Shown one piece after another: positions 18,248-27,969 of a stretch of DNA of 64,000 nt. Under the pieces are notes generated by a model, which worked only from the letters and a program-made list of their open reading frames with translations, did no database searches and was not told the origin of the DNA. The translations under genes and the position numbers were made by a program. Source of the DNA: Afipia sp. GAS231. GTDB lineage: Bacteria > Pseudomonadota > Alphaproteobacteria > Rhizobiales > Xanthobacteraceae. Position 1 is the first letter of the stretch, and every line of letters starts with the position of its first letter. Location of the stretch: the NCBI RefSeq assembly GCF_900103365.1, contig NZ_LT629703.1, forward strand, positions 3,472,001 to 3,536,000, written 5' to 3'.

Positions 18248-18753
18248 TGGCAGGCCTGCTGCAATCCTGGCTTTCCAGGTTTTCCGGATGGCGTGGCGGC
18301 GGTATCGCTTTGGTCGAACCGGCCCGCGCGCGTGACGCCGCGCGGCTGGCGCAATTGCATGGCGCCTCGTTTCATCGCGGCTGGGGCGAAGGCGAATTCG
18401 AGACCATGCTGACCGAGCGCAATACGCTGGTTGACCGGCTGCGACAGGGACGCCAGATCATCGGCTTTGCGGTGTCGCGCATCGCCGCCGACGAAGCCGA
18501 AATATTATCCATCGCCATCGACGCGAGGGAGCGCGGCCGCGGTCTGTCGCGCAATCTTCTGATGACTCATTTGGGCCATCTCGCCGGCCGCGGGGTGCGC
18601 ACCATATTTCTCGAAGTCGAGGAAAATAACCGCCCGGCGCGGCGGCTGTATGAATGGGCCGGTTTCGGCGTCGTTGGGCGCCGGGAACGCTATTATCAGC
18701 AGCCCGGCGGGGAGCAATTGAATGCACTTCTGATGCGGCGCGACTTGTCGTAA
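18244..18753 (+). CDS. rimI: Ribosomal-protein-alanine N-acetyltransferase RimI-like
   Basis: A 169-residue GNAT enzyme. The acetyl-CoA loop is RERGRGLSRNLL near residue 97 and the C-terminal signature FLEVEENNRPARRLYEWAGF is that of RimI, which acetylates the N-terminal alanine of ribosomal protein S18. It has an N-terminal extension of about 25 residues before the domain. The start codon overlaps the tsaB stop, and the tsaB-rimI pairing supports the assignment. Confidence 0.92.
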   Translation: MMAGLLQSWLSRFSGWRGGGIALVEPARARDAARLAQLHGASFHRGWGEGEFETMLTERNTLVDRLRQGRQIIGFAVSRIAADEAEILSIAIDARERGRGLSRNLLMTHLGHLAGRGVRTIFLEVEENNRPARRLYEWAGFGVVGRRERYYQQPGGEQLNALLMRRDLS

Positions 18754-18803
18754 CATGCGCCCGGTGGCACAACGCCGCGACCTGTTCTCCAAGGCCCGAG
18801 ATC

Positions 18804-19253
18804 ATGCCCGTACTGAAATCCCCGCCCGCGCACAAGAATACCGGTATCGAGGCCCGCTGTGCCGCTACCGGCATGCGTATGACCGAGCAGCGCCGCGTCA
18901 TCGCGCGCGTGCTCGCGGATTCCGTCGACCATCCCGATGTCGAGGAACTCTACCGGCGTTGCGTCGCGGTCGACGACAAGATCTCGATTTCGACGGTGTA
19001 CCGCACCGTCAAGCTGTTCGAGGATGCCGGGATCATCGAGCGGCACGATTTCCGCGAGGGCCGCGCGCGTTATGAGCAGATGCCCGACAGCCATCACGAT
19101 CACCTGATCAACCTGCGCGACGGCAAGGTGATCGAGTTCACCTCCGAGGAAATCGAGAAACTGCAGGCCGAGATCGCCCGCAAGCTCGGCTACAAGCTGG
19201 TCGATCACCGGCTGGAACTGTACTGCGTTCCGCTCGACGACGACAAAAACTGA
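18804..19253 (+). CDS. fur: Fur family metal-responsive regulator (Fur/Mur)
   Basis: A 149-residue Fur-family repressor. Winged helix at about 15-85 (TEQRRVIARVLADS, SISTVYRTVKLFEDAGII) and metal-binding HHDH at 97-100. It lacks the C-terminal CxxC pair that binds structural zinc in many Fur proteins. In rhizobia the orthologue often answers to manganese and is called Mur. In Bradyrhizobium japonicum this protein is known to act on the irr promoter; irr is at 49070 here. I chose the ATG at 18804 on the basis of family length. Confidence 0.92.
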   Translation: MPVLKSPPAHKNTGIEARCAATGMRMTEQRRVIARVLADSVDHPDVEELYRRCVAVDDKISISTVYRTVKLFEDAGIIERHDFREGRARYEQMPDSHHDHLINLRDGKVIEFTSEEIEKLQAEIARKLGYKLVDHRLELYCVPLDDDKN

Positions 19254-19268
19254 GTGCGTGCCTCGATA

Positions 19269-19312
19269 GCGTTTTCAAGCGAAGTGGGGACCGGTTCGCG
19301 TGAAGAAAACGC
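19269..19312. repeat. Palindromic repeat GCGTTTTC...GAAAACGC overlapping a start codon
   Basis: Arms GCGTTTTC (19269-19276) and GAAAACGC (19305-19312) enclose AAGCGAAGTGGGGACCGGTT, a repeat core typical of Bradyrhizobium. The GTG used as the HAD hydrolase start at 19300 lies inside it. Confidence 0.75.
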
Positions 19313-20013
19313 GTCAAAATAAAAGCTTGAACGCGAACATCGATCTCGTCATTTTCGATTGCGATGGCGTGCTGGTCGACAGCGAAGTGATTTCATGCCG
19401 CGCGCATGCGGAAACGCTCACGCGCCACGGCTATCCGATTACACCTGAACAGGTGTTCGACCGCTTTCTCGGCCAGTCGATGCGCAAAGCGACGCTCGAA
19501 GTTGAAGCGGAACTGGGCCGTCCCCTGCCGGATGACTTCCATACCCAGGTGTACGCCGAAATTTTCCAGTTGTTTGCGGCGTCACTCGAAGCCACGCCCC
19601 ACATCGACGCGGCGCTGGCCGCGATCGTGCTTCCCGTGTGCGTCGCTTCGAGTGGGCCGCCCGAGAAGATCAGCACCAGCCTCAACCATGTCGGACTGTA
19701 CGACCGCTTCGCGCCCCATGTTTTCTCCGCCGTGCAGGTCAAAAACGGCAAACCGGCGCCGGATCTGTTTCTGTTCGCCGCCGAGCAGATGCGAGCGTCG
19801 CCCGCGCGATGCCTCGTGATCGAAGACAGCGTGGCCGGCGTCACCGGCGCACGGGCCGCCGGGATGACCGTGTTCGGCTATCACGGCGGCAGCCATTGCC
19901 GGCCGAACACCGCCGACACGCTGCGCGCCGCCGGCGCCGCGGCGACCTTTGACGATATGCGGCAATTGCCTGACTTGATTGGGCGGGTCGGGGCGGCGGC
20001 GCCCGTGACTTGA
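19300..20013 (+). CDS. HAD superfamily hydrolase (phosphoglycolate phosphatase/beta-phosphoglucomutase type)
   Basis: A 237-residue class I HAD phosphatase. Motif I is FDCDGVLVDSE with D20 and D22, motif II is CVASSG near residue 113, motif III lysine is in KNGKPAPD, and motif IV is VIEDSVAGVTGA. The small-molecule phosphate substrate is unknown. The start is uncertain: the GTG at 19300 lies in a palindromic repeat and would make the first nine residues repeat-derived; a TTG at 19327, giving MNANIDLVIFD, fits the family better. Neither start has a strong ribosome site. Confidence 0.88.
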   Translation: MKKTRQNKSLNANIDLVIFDCDGVLVDSEVISCRAHAETLTRHGYPITPEQVFDRFLGQSMRKATLEVEAELGRPLPDDFHTQVYAEIFQLFAASLEATPHIDAALAAIVLPVCVASSGPPEKISTSLNHVGLYDRFAPHVFSAVQVKNGKPAPDLFLFAAEQMRASPARCLVIEDSVAGVTGARAAGMTVFGYHGGSHCRPNTADTLRAAGAAATFDDMRQLPDLIGRVGAAAPVT

Positions 20014-20018
20014 CCCTA

Positions 20019-20137
20019 GTCATTCCGGGGCGGTGCGTCAGCTTCGAACCCGGAATCCAAGGATTCCCCGGGGTGCAATTGCACCCCTGAGGTTCGCTTC
20101 GCGCCCTCAGGTGCGCGATCGCGCACCGGGGAATGAC
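20019..20137. repeat. Intergenic palindromic repeat, GTCATTCCGGG family (long form)
   Basis: GTCATTCCGGGGCGGTGCG ... GCGCACCGGGGAATGAC with nested GGGGTGCAATTGCACCCC and GGTGCGCGATCGCGCACC palindromes. It starts six bases after the HAD stop codon. Confidence 0.85.
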
Positions 20138-20233
20138 CGTATCGGCTGGATTTCCTGTGGTTTAGCCTATATTTGACCCCTTAACAGACGTCCGCGCCGC
20201 ATTGGCGCCGCTCCAACCCTTTATCCAGGTTCC

Positions 20234-21652
<1,419 letters not shown>

Positions 21653-21656
21653 ACCC

Positions 21657-22712
21657 TTGCCCAAAAGCGCATCGGATTCACCTTCACTCGCTCCCAGCCG
21701 CAAATTTGAACGCGACATGCAAATTCCGCCCGAAACCCAGGTCGTCATCGATTTCGACGACAACCGCGCCGCTTCCGCTTTGGTCGGTCCCTACGGACAG
21801 AACCTCGCATTGGTCGAACGTCGGCTCGGCGTTGTCGTCGATTCCCGCGGCAACCACATCACCATCGCCGGATCGCGCGACGGCTGCGACGCCGCGCGGC
21901 GCGTGCTGGAGACGCTCTACGGGCAGGCCACGAAGGGCCAGGATCTGGCGCAGGGCGACGTCGAAGGCGCCATCCGCGCCGTGATCGCGCAGGGCTCGCT
22001 GTTCGAATTCGATCCCAAGACGGCCAAGAACCAGTTCGAGACCATCAACCTGCGCAAGCGCCCGGTGCGCGCGCGCACCGCCGCGCAGGATTCCTACATC
22101 CGCGCGCTGAAGCGCAGCGAACTGGTATTCGGCGTCGGCCCGGCCGGCACCGGCAAAACCTGGCTCGCGGTGGCGCACGCCGCGCAATTGTTCGAGCGCA
22201 AGGAAGTCGACAAGATCATTCTGTCCCGTCCCGCGGTCGAGGCCGGCGAGCGGCTCGGCTTCCTGCCCGGTGACCTCAGAGAAAAGGTCGATCCGTACCT
22301 GCGGCCGATCTACGACGCGCTGTACGACCTGATGGATTCGCGGATCGTGGAACGGGCGCTGCAGTCGAACGAGATCGAGATCGCTCCGCTCGCCTTCATG
22401 CGCGGGCGCACGCTGACCAATGCCGTCATCATCCTCGACGAGGCGCAGAACACCACGTCGATGCAGATGAAGATGTTTTTGACCCGGCTCGGCGAAAACA
22501 GCCGCATGATCATCACCGGCGATCCGTCGCAGGTCGACTTGCCGCCCGGCCAGACCTCGGGACTGGCCGAGGCCGCGAGATTGCTCGACGGCGTCGAGGG
22601 CATCTCGCAGGTGAAATTCACGGCCGAGGACGTCATCCGCCATGAATTGGTGGCGCGAATTGTCGCCGCCTATGAGGGATTGCCGCAAAAGCCGGCAACC
22701 GGCCGATCTTGA
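21657..22712 (+). CDS. phoH: PhoH family ATPase
   Basis: A 351-residue cytoplasmic P-loop ATPase; PhoH proteins are linked to RNA metabolism and are a usual partner of YbeY. Walker A is GPAGTGKTWLA near residue 163 and Walker B is VIILDEAQN near residue 258. An N-terminal KH-like segment precedes the ATPase. The start taken is TTG at 21657, supported by ACGGGAGCC upstream; an ATG at 21717 is the alternative and would remove 20 residues. The stop overlaps the earliest possible ybeY start. Confidence 0.94.
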   Translation: MPKSASDSPSLAPSRKFERDMQIPPETQVVIDFDDNRAASALVGPYGQNLALVERRLGVVVDSRGNHITIAGSRDGCDAARRVLETLYGQATKGQDLAQGDVEGAIRAVIAQGSLFEFDPKTAKNQFETINLRKRPVRARTAAQDSYIRALKRSELVFGVGPAGTGKTWLAVAHAAQLFERKEVDKIILSRPAVEAGERLGFLPGDLREKVDPYLRPIYDALYDLMDSRIVERALQSNEIEIAPLAFMRGRTLTNAVIILDEAQNTTSMQMKMFLTRLGENSRMIITGDPSQVDLPPGQTSGLAEAARLLDGVEGISQVKFTAEDVIRHELVARIVAAYEGLPQKPATGRS

Positions 22713-22774
22713 TCGAACCATTTTCGCGCTCGGACCTGCCGCTGGCAGATCCGGGCCGCACCCTGAACGATGGA

Positions 22775-23332
22775 ATGCAAAACCCAACTACGCAATCGTC
22801 TGGAACGCTCGTGTCTTCCGCCCTTCCGCTTACTGAAGTTCTGGTCGTCGCCGATTGCTGGCAGACCGAGCCCGACGCCGAGGCGGTGATCCATCGTGCC
22901 ATCGAGGCCGCGGCCGAATTCGCCGATGCCGATGTCGGCGAGGCCGAACTCGCGATCATGCTGACCGACGATTCCGGGATTCGCACGCTCAACAGCAACT
23001 GGCGCGGCATCGACAAGCCGACCAACGTGCTGTCGTTTCCGGCGCTGCAGCCACCTGCCGGCGCGCCGTCCGACGCGCCGCGCATGCTCGGCGATATCGC
23101 GATCGCGTATCAGACCACGCGCAAGGAGGCCGATGACGAGCAGAAGCCGTTCGACCATCACCTCAGCCATCTTGCGGTCCACGGCTTCCTGCATCTGATC
23201 GGATACGATCACGAGAACGACGGCGACGCCGAAGCGATGGAAGGTCTGGAGACGGAAATTCTGGCGCAGCTCGGCATTCCCGATCCTTACCAGGATCGAG
23301 ATCCCGATGCGGACCGGAAACGGATGGACTGA
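22775..23332 (+). CDS. ybeY: Endoribonuclease YbeY (rRNA maturation factor)
   Basis: Zinc-dependent single-strand RNase needed for 16S rRNA 3' end maturation and ribosome quality control. The zinc motif HGFLHLIGYDH gives ligands H136, H140 and H146. The start is not certain: TTG at 22709 overlaps the phoH stop, ATG at 22775 gives 185 residues, and GTG at 22811 with GGAA upstream gives 173 residues, nearest to the usual family length. corC starts one base after the stop. Confidence 0.94.
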   Translation: MQNPTTQSSGTLVSSALPLTEVLVVADCWQTEPDAEAVIHRAIEAAAEFADADVGEAELAIMLTDDSGIRTLNSNWRGIDKPTNVLSFPALQPPAGAPSDAPRMLGDIAIAYQTTRKEADDEQKPFDHHLSHLAVHGFLHLIGYDHENDGDAEAMEGLETEILAQLGIPDPYQDRDPDADRKRMD

Positions 23333-23333
23333 C

Positions 23334-24473
23334 ATGCCGGATTCCGACCCCGTTCAGGACAACCCGCGCAACACGCCGAACTTGCCGGCCGTGGTGAAGG
23401 ACGGCGAGGTGCTGCGCCCGTCCGCCGACAACTGGCTGCTGCGCGCGATCCGCACCTTGTTCGGCTGGAAGCCGGGATCGGTCCGCGACGACCTGCAGGT
23501 CGTGCTCGACACATCGACCCCCGACGATGTCGGCTTTTCCGCCATCGAGCGCACCATGCTGCGCAATATTCTCGGCCTGCACGAGCGGCGGATCGCCGAC
23601 GTGATGATCCATCGCGCCGACATCGTCGCGGTCAAGCGCGACATCCCGCTCGGTGAATTGATGAGCCTGTTCGAAAGTGCGGCGCATTCGCGCCTCGTGG
23701 TCTACAACGAAACCCTCGACGATCCCGAAGGCATCGTTCACATCCGCGATCTGCTGGCGTTCATGACCGTGAAGGCGCGCGGCGGCGTGGTTGGCAAGGC
23801 CAAGCGAAAGAAGCCGTTTCCAGCCGGCCTCGATCTGCGCGCGGTCGATCTGGCGCTGCCGCTTGCCGAGGCCAACATCATCCGCAAGCTGCTCTACGTG
23901 CCGCCCTCGATGCGGGCGATCGACCTGTTGGCGCAGATGCAGGCCTCGCGCATCCATCTCGCGCTGGTGGTCGACGAATATGGCGGCACCGACGGACTGG
24001 TGTCGATCGAGGACATCGTCGAGCAAATCGTCGGCGAGATCGACGACGAGCATGACAGCGACGAGCCGCCGGACATCGTGCGACGGGAGGACGGTTCTTT
24101 CATCGCCGACGCCCGCGCCAGCCTCGAGGACGCCCGCAAGGTGATCGGCGAGGATTTCATCACCGGCGAGGCCAGCGACGAAGTGGCGACCCTCGGCGGC
24201 TATCTGGTCTCGCAGGTTGGCCGCCTGCCGGTGCGCGGCGAGGTGATCTCGGGCCCGGGCAATTTCGAAATCGAGGTGCTCGACGCCGATCCGCGGCGGG
24301 TCAAGCGGCTGCGCATCGCGGTCCGCAAGGAGCGTCCTGTCGCCCGCACCCCACGCGAAAGCCGCCGCCGCGAGCCCGCGCCCGACGCCAATACGCCGCA
24401 GGCAAATGACAATGCGCCGCCGACAAATGACAGTGCGCCGCCAGCGCCCGGCGATGGAGCCGGCTCGCAGTGA
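23334..24473 (+). CDS. corC: Hemolysin/CorC family protein with CBS domains
   Basis: A 379-residue cytosolic protein: a CBS pair (about 95-225, VMIHRADIVAV... and ...LALVVDEYGGTDGLVSIEDIVEQIVGEI) and a CorC/HlyC C-terminal domain (about 245-330, FIADARASLEDARKVIGE). It lacks the DUF21 membrane domain of larger relatives. Relatives are linked to Mg2+/Co2+ efflux; the exact role is unproven. The final 45 residues are proline-, asparagine- and alanine-rich and look disordered. GTGA overlap couples it to lnt. Confidence 0.9.
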   Translation: MPDSDPVQDNPRNTPNLPAVVKDGEVLRPSADNWLLRAIRTLFGWKPGSVRDDLQVVLDTSTPDDVGFSAIERTMLRNILGLHERRIADVMIHRADIVAVKRDIPLGELMSLFESAAHSRLVVYNETLDDPEGIVHIRDLLAFMTVKARGGVVGKAKRKKPFPAGLDLRAVDLALPLAEANIIRKLLYVPPSMRAIDLLAQMQASRIHLALVVDEYGGTDGLVSIEDIVEQIVGEIDDEHDSDEPPDIVRREDGSFIADARASLEDARKVIGEDFITGEASDEVATLGGYLVSQVGRLPVRGEVISGPGNFEIEVLDADPRRVKRLRIAVRKERPVARTPRESRRREPAPDANTPQANDNAPPTNDSAPPAPGDGAGSQ

Positions 24474-26080
24474 ACTCAACCAGCAAACTCCGCGTCGCCG
24501 GTCTGGCGATCATCCTGGCCTGGGGATGGAAACGCGCTGGCCTGGCGCTGTTCGCCGGTGCGCTGTCGGCGCTGGCGATGGCGCCGTTCAATGCATGGCC
24601 GGTGCTGTTCGTGACCTTTCCGATCGCGGTCTGGCTAATCGACGGCGCCGCGGCCGGAAAATGGCGCGGCGTGCCGGCGGCCGCGATGTCGGGCTTCTGG
24701 TTCGGGCTCGGCTATTTCGTGCCCGGCCTGTATTGGATCGGCAACGCCTTCCTGGTCGATGCCTCGACCTTCGCCTGGCTGATCCCGTTCGCGGCACTCG
24801 GCCTGCCGGCCTATCTGGCGCTGTTCACCGCGTTGGGCTTCGCGCTGGCGCGCCTGCTGTGGACCCGGGATGCTTCTCGGCTGCTGGCGCTCGCGATCGG
24901 CCTGACGATCAGCGAATGGCTGCGCGGGCATCTGTTGAGCGGATTTCCGTGGAACGCATTCGGCTACGCGCTGTCGGAGCCGCTGGCGCTGGCGCAGACG
25001 GCGTCGCTGATCGGGCTGTGGGGCATGACGTTCCTCAGCGTGGCGATCTTCGCCAGCCCGGCAGTGCTGATCGACGGCAGTTCGCGCGGCCGCAAGCCCT
25101 GGATCGCACCGCTGGCGGCCGTGCTGCTGCTCGCCGCCATGGGCGTCTACGGCGCCGTCCGGCTGTCGCTGCAGCCGACCGTGCTCACCAAGGTCAAGCT
25201 GCGCATCATGCAGCCGAACCTGGAGCAGGACGCCAAGTTCAACTATTCCGCCAAAGCCGACGTGATGCAGAAATATCTGACGCTGTCCGACCGCGCGTCC
25301 GGGCCGCAGTCGACCGGCGTGCGCGACGCCAATATCCTGATCTGGCCGGAGTCCGCCTTCCCGTTTTTCCTGACGCGCGAAGCGGATGCGATGGCGGAGA
25401 TCGCCGACCTCCTGCCCAAGGGCACCGTGCTGATCACCGGTTCGGTGCGGGCGCCCGAGGGGCCGCCCGGCGCCCGGATCACGCGGGCCTATAATTCGAT
25501 ATATGTGATCGACCATGACGGCAGCGTGCTGTCGGTTTATGACAAGCTGCATCTGGTGCCGTTCGGCGAATATCTGCCGTTCCAGGACTGGATGGAAAAG
25601 CTCGGCTTCGTCCAGCTCACCAAGATACAGGGCGGATTCATTCCGGGCACGCGCCGCCGCGCGATGGACATACCGGGTGCGCCGCGCGCGTTACCCCTGA
25701 TTTGCTATGAAGTGGCATTCCCCGGCAGCATCGCGACCCGCGACGACCGTCCCGGCTGGATCGTCAACCTGACCAATGACGGCTGGTTCGGCATTTCGAC
25801 CGGCCCCTATCAGCATCTGCAGCAGGCCCGCCTGCGCGCCATCGAAGAAGGGCTGCCGCTGGTGCGCGCCGCCAACACCGGCATTTCCGCCGTCATCGAT
25901 CCCTCGGGGCGAATCGTCGCACGCCTCGGCCTCGGCCTCGAAGGCGTGCTGGATGCCAACCTGCCGACGGCGTTGCCGCCGACGGTTTATGCACAACTTA
26001 GAGACATTCCAATCGTCGTCATTATGGCTATTGCGCTGCTGTTGGTCATCCGACGCCGCCTCGTTAGGCGAACCGCCTGA
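24470..26080 (+). CDS. lnt: Apolipoprotein N-acyltransferase
   Basis: A 536-residue inner-membrane enzyme that adds the third acyl chain to lipoproteins. About eight hydrophobic segments lie before residue 230 (SEWLRGHLLSGFPWNAFGY is a family hallmark). They are followed by the periplasmic nitrilase domain with the triad E294 (WPES), K359 (YDKLHLVPFGEYLPF) and C412 (CYEVAFPG), and a C-terminal membrane helix. The start is a GTG that overlaps the corC stop. Last gene of the miaB-to-lnt string. Confidence 0.96.
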   Translation: MNSTSKLRVAGLAIILAWGWKRAGLALFAGALSALAMAPFNAWPVLFVTFPIAVWLIDGAAAGKWRGVPAAAMSGFWFGLGYFVPGLYWIGNAFLVDASTFAWLIPFAALGLPAYLALFTALGFALARLLWTRDASRLLALAIGLTISEWLRGHLLSGFPWNAFGYALSEPLALAQTASLIGLWGMTFLSVAIFASPAVLIDGSSRGRKPWIAPLAAVLLLAAMGVYGAVRLSLQPTVLTKVKLRIMQPNLEQDAKFNYSAKADVMQKYLTLSDRASGPQSTGVRDANILIWPESAFPFFLTREADAMAEIADLLPKGTVLITGSVRAPEGPPGARITRAYNSIYVIDHDGSVLSVYDKLHLVPFGEYLPFQDWMEKLGFVQLTKIQGGFIPGTRRRAMDIPGAPRALPLICYEVAFPGSIATRDDRPGWIVNLTNDGWFGISTGPYQHLQQARLRAIEEGLPLVRAANTGISAVIDPSGRIVARLGLGLEGVLDANLPTALPPTVYAQLRDIPIVVIMAIALLLVIRRRLVRRTA

Positions 26081-26150
26081 AATTTGCATCTTGCATAATG
26101 TTTACTGTTGCCGGTTTGCCGCAACGGGAAGGTATGCGCAATTCCACCAG

Positions 26151-26180
26151 TTGACAGATTGACCGTGCACTTCGCATTCT
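26151..26180 (+). promoter_or_regulatory. Possible sigma70-like promoter before the HTH regulator gene
   Basis: A consensus TTGACA at 26151-26156 is followed after 18 bases by CATTCT. The -35 is perfect but the -10 is weak, and alphaproteobacterial promoters are loosely conserved, so this is tentative. Confidence 0.3.
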
Positions 26181-26332
26181 GGGTTCCACGATCAAGAACA
26201 AGAACCAGTCAGCTCAATGCTCAACTTTTCTCCATTTCCACCCGATCCTCCGAGCAGGATTTGACGGTACCGGCGCCTGAGGCAGTTTAGTCTTGCCTCA
26301 TCCCCCGGCGCGCAATCCCGAGGAGTGTTGAG

Positions 26333-26749
26333 ATGTCCACCAAAGCGCCCAACCCTGTTGACAAGTATGTCGGCAGCCGCGTCCGCATGCGCCGCATCAT
26401 GCTGGGCATGAGCCAGGAAAAACTGGGCGAGGCGTTGGGGCTCACCTTCCAGCAGGTCCAGAAATACGAAAAGGGCACCAACCGCGTCGGCGCCAGCCGC
26501 CTGCAGCAGATTTCAGAAATTTTGCAGGTCCCGGTTTCGTTTCTGTTCGACGGCGGACCGAGCGGTGCGGTGAATACCGACGGTTTTAGCGAAGGCTCCT
26601 CGCCCTCCTATGTTTCCGATTTCCTCGCCACATCCGAGGGTCTGGCGCTGACGCGTGCGTTCACACGCATCACCGACGCCAAGATGCGCCGCTCCATCGT
26701 CGATCTGGTCGAGCAGATCGCAACGCGCGAAGGCCCCGACAAGCGCTGA
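26333..26749 (+). CDS. XRE-family regulator, PraR/PhrR-like
   Basis: A 138-residue DNA-binding protein. The helix-turn-helix at about 18-70 (MLGMSQEKLGEALGLTFQQVQKYEKGTNRVGASRLQQIS) is nearly identical in pattern to rhizobial PhrR/PraR, regulators tied to low pH, quorum sensing and biofilm or attachment genes. A serine/glycine linker leads to a C-terminal helix pair (DAKMRRSIVDLVEQIA). GAGGAGTGTTGAG precedes the ATG. It sits next to lnt, where rhizobia usually keep this gene. Targets cannot be inferred from the sequence. Confidence 0.9.
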   Translation: MSTKAPNPVDKYVGSRVRMRRIMLGMSQEKLGEALGLTFQQVQKYEKGTNRVGASRLQQISEILQVPVSFLFDGGPSGAVNTDGFSEGSSPSYVSDFLATSEGLALTRAFTRITDAKMRRSIVDLVEQIATREGPDKR

Positions 26750-26806
26750 ATGCGAACCTCGGTTCACACAGAACGATTGACGCGCCCATCGGCGTGAGCG
26801 CATGAC

Positions 26807-26826
26807 ATCGGGCGAATTCGCCCGAT
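26807..26826. promoter_or_regulatory. Perfect 20-bp palindrome between regulator and peptidase genes
   Basis: ATCGGGCGAATTCGCCCGAT is a perfect inverted repeat, 16 bases before the peptidase ATG. It has no T-tract, so an operator or a leader hairpin that affects translation is at least as likely as a terminator. Confidence 0.45.
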
Positions 26827-26841
26827 AACCACCATGCGCCG

Positions 26842-27969
26842 ATGACCGACATCAATCCATTCGATTCCAAAACCATCCTCGACGGCATCCGCCGCTGGGT
26901 CGAGATCGAGACCCCGACCGAAGCGCCCGCACAGGTCAACAAGCTCGCCGACCTCGTCGCGTCAGGCTATCGCGACCTGCCGGCGACCGTCGAGCGGATC
27001 GCGGGCCACTCCGGATGCGGCGATCATCTCGTCGCGCGTTCGTCATGGGGACAGGACGCACCGGGAATCCTGGTGCTGAGCCATCTCGATACGGTGCATC
27101 CGATGGGCTTCATCGAGCGGCTGCCGTTTCGAATCGAGGGCGACAGCGCGTTTGGCCCCGGCATCTACGACATGAAGGGCGGCGCCTATCTCGCCTATCA
27201 CGCGTTTCGCCAGGTTTGCGCGGATCCTGCGCACTCGCCGCTCGGCGTCACCCAGCTCTACGTCTCCGATGAAGAGATCGGCAGCCCGACATCGCGGGCG
27301 CTGATCGAACAGGAAGGCCGCAAGGTAAAATACGTGCTCGTCACCGAACCGGCGCGCGACGGCGGCAAGATCGTCACCGGACGCAAGGGCGTTGCGCGCT
27401 TCGAGATCTTCATCAAAGGCGTGCCCTCACATGCCGGCACAAGGCCCGAGGACGGCCGCAGCGCGATCCGCGAGCTCGGCAACGTCATCCAGACGCTGGA
27501 GGCGATGAACGACCTCAAGCGCGGCGTGACCGTCAATGTCGGCGTTGTACGTGGCGGCACCAAGCCGAACGTGATTGCGGAAGAGGCCTATGCCGAAGTC
27601 GACATGCGCGTGCCGACGATTGCCGATTCCGAAGAACTGGTTCCAAAAATCCTCAACCTGAAATCACGCACCGAGGGCGTCAGCGTCAAGGTGGTCGGCG
27701 AACTCAACCGGCCGCCCTACGAAAAGGGCAACGCCGGCGCAGCACTCTACGAGCACGCCAAAACCCTGGCGGCCGAGATCGGCTTCGATCTGGTGGACAC
27801 CGCGACCGGCGGCGGCTCCGACGGCAATTTCACCGCGCCGCATACCGCGACCCTCGACGGTTTAGGCGTCGACGGCCAGGGCGCGCATACCCATTACGAG
27901 CAGATGTACATCTCGTCGATCGAGCCGCGGGCGCGGCTATTACACCGGCTGTACCAGACGCTGCGATGA
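26842..27969 (+). CDS. M20 family metallopeptidase, carboxypeptidase G2-like
   Basis: A 375-residue two-zinc exopeptidase. Metal and catalytic residues are visible: H81 and D83 (LSHLDTVHP), D110 (IYDMKGG), E144/E145 (SDEEIGS), and a C-terminal histidine in HTHYEQM. The dimerisation domain lies at about 175-285 (KGVARFEIFIKGVPSHAGTRPEDGRSAI). The family removes C-terminal glutamate or hydrolyses N-acyl amino acids; the substrate is unknown. No signal peptide. Its stop overlaps the trmB start (ATGA). Confidence 0.92.
   Translation: MTDINPFDSKTILDGIRRWVEIETPTEAPAQVNKLADLVASGYRDLPATVERIAGHSGCGDHLVARSSWGQDAPGILVLSHLDTVHPMGFIERLPFRIEGDSAFGPGIYDMKGGAYLAYHAFRQVCADPAHSPLGVTQLYVSDEEIGSPTSRALIEQEGRKVKYVLVTEPARDGGKIVTGRKGVARFEIFIKGVPSHAGTRPEDGRSAIRELGNVIQTLEAMNDLKRGVTVNVGVVRGGTKPNVIAEEAYAEVDMRVPTIADSEELVPKILNLKSRTEGVSVKVVGELNRPPYEKGNAGAALYEHAKTLAAEIGFDLVDTATGGGSDGNFTAPHTATLDGLGVDGQGAHTHYEQMYISSIEPRARLLHRLYQTLR

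Noticed and set aside
26081..26332. SAM riboswitch before the regulator/peptidase genes
   Set aside because: No conserved SAM-I, SAM-II or SAM/SAH core pattern was found and metK is not present here.
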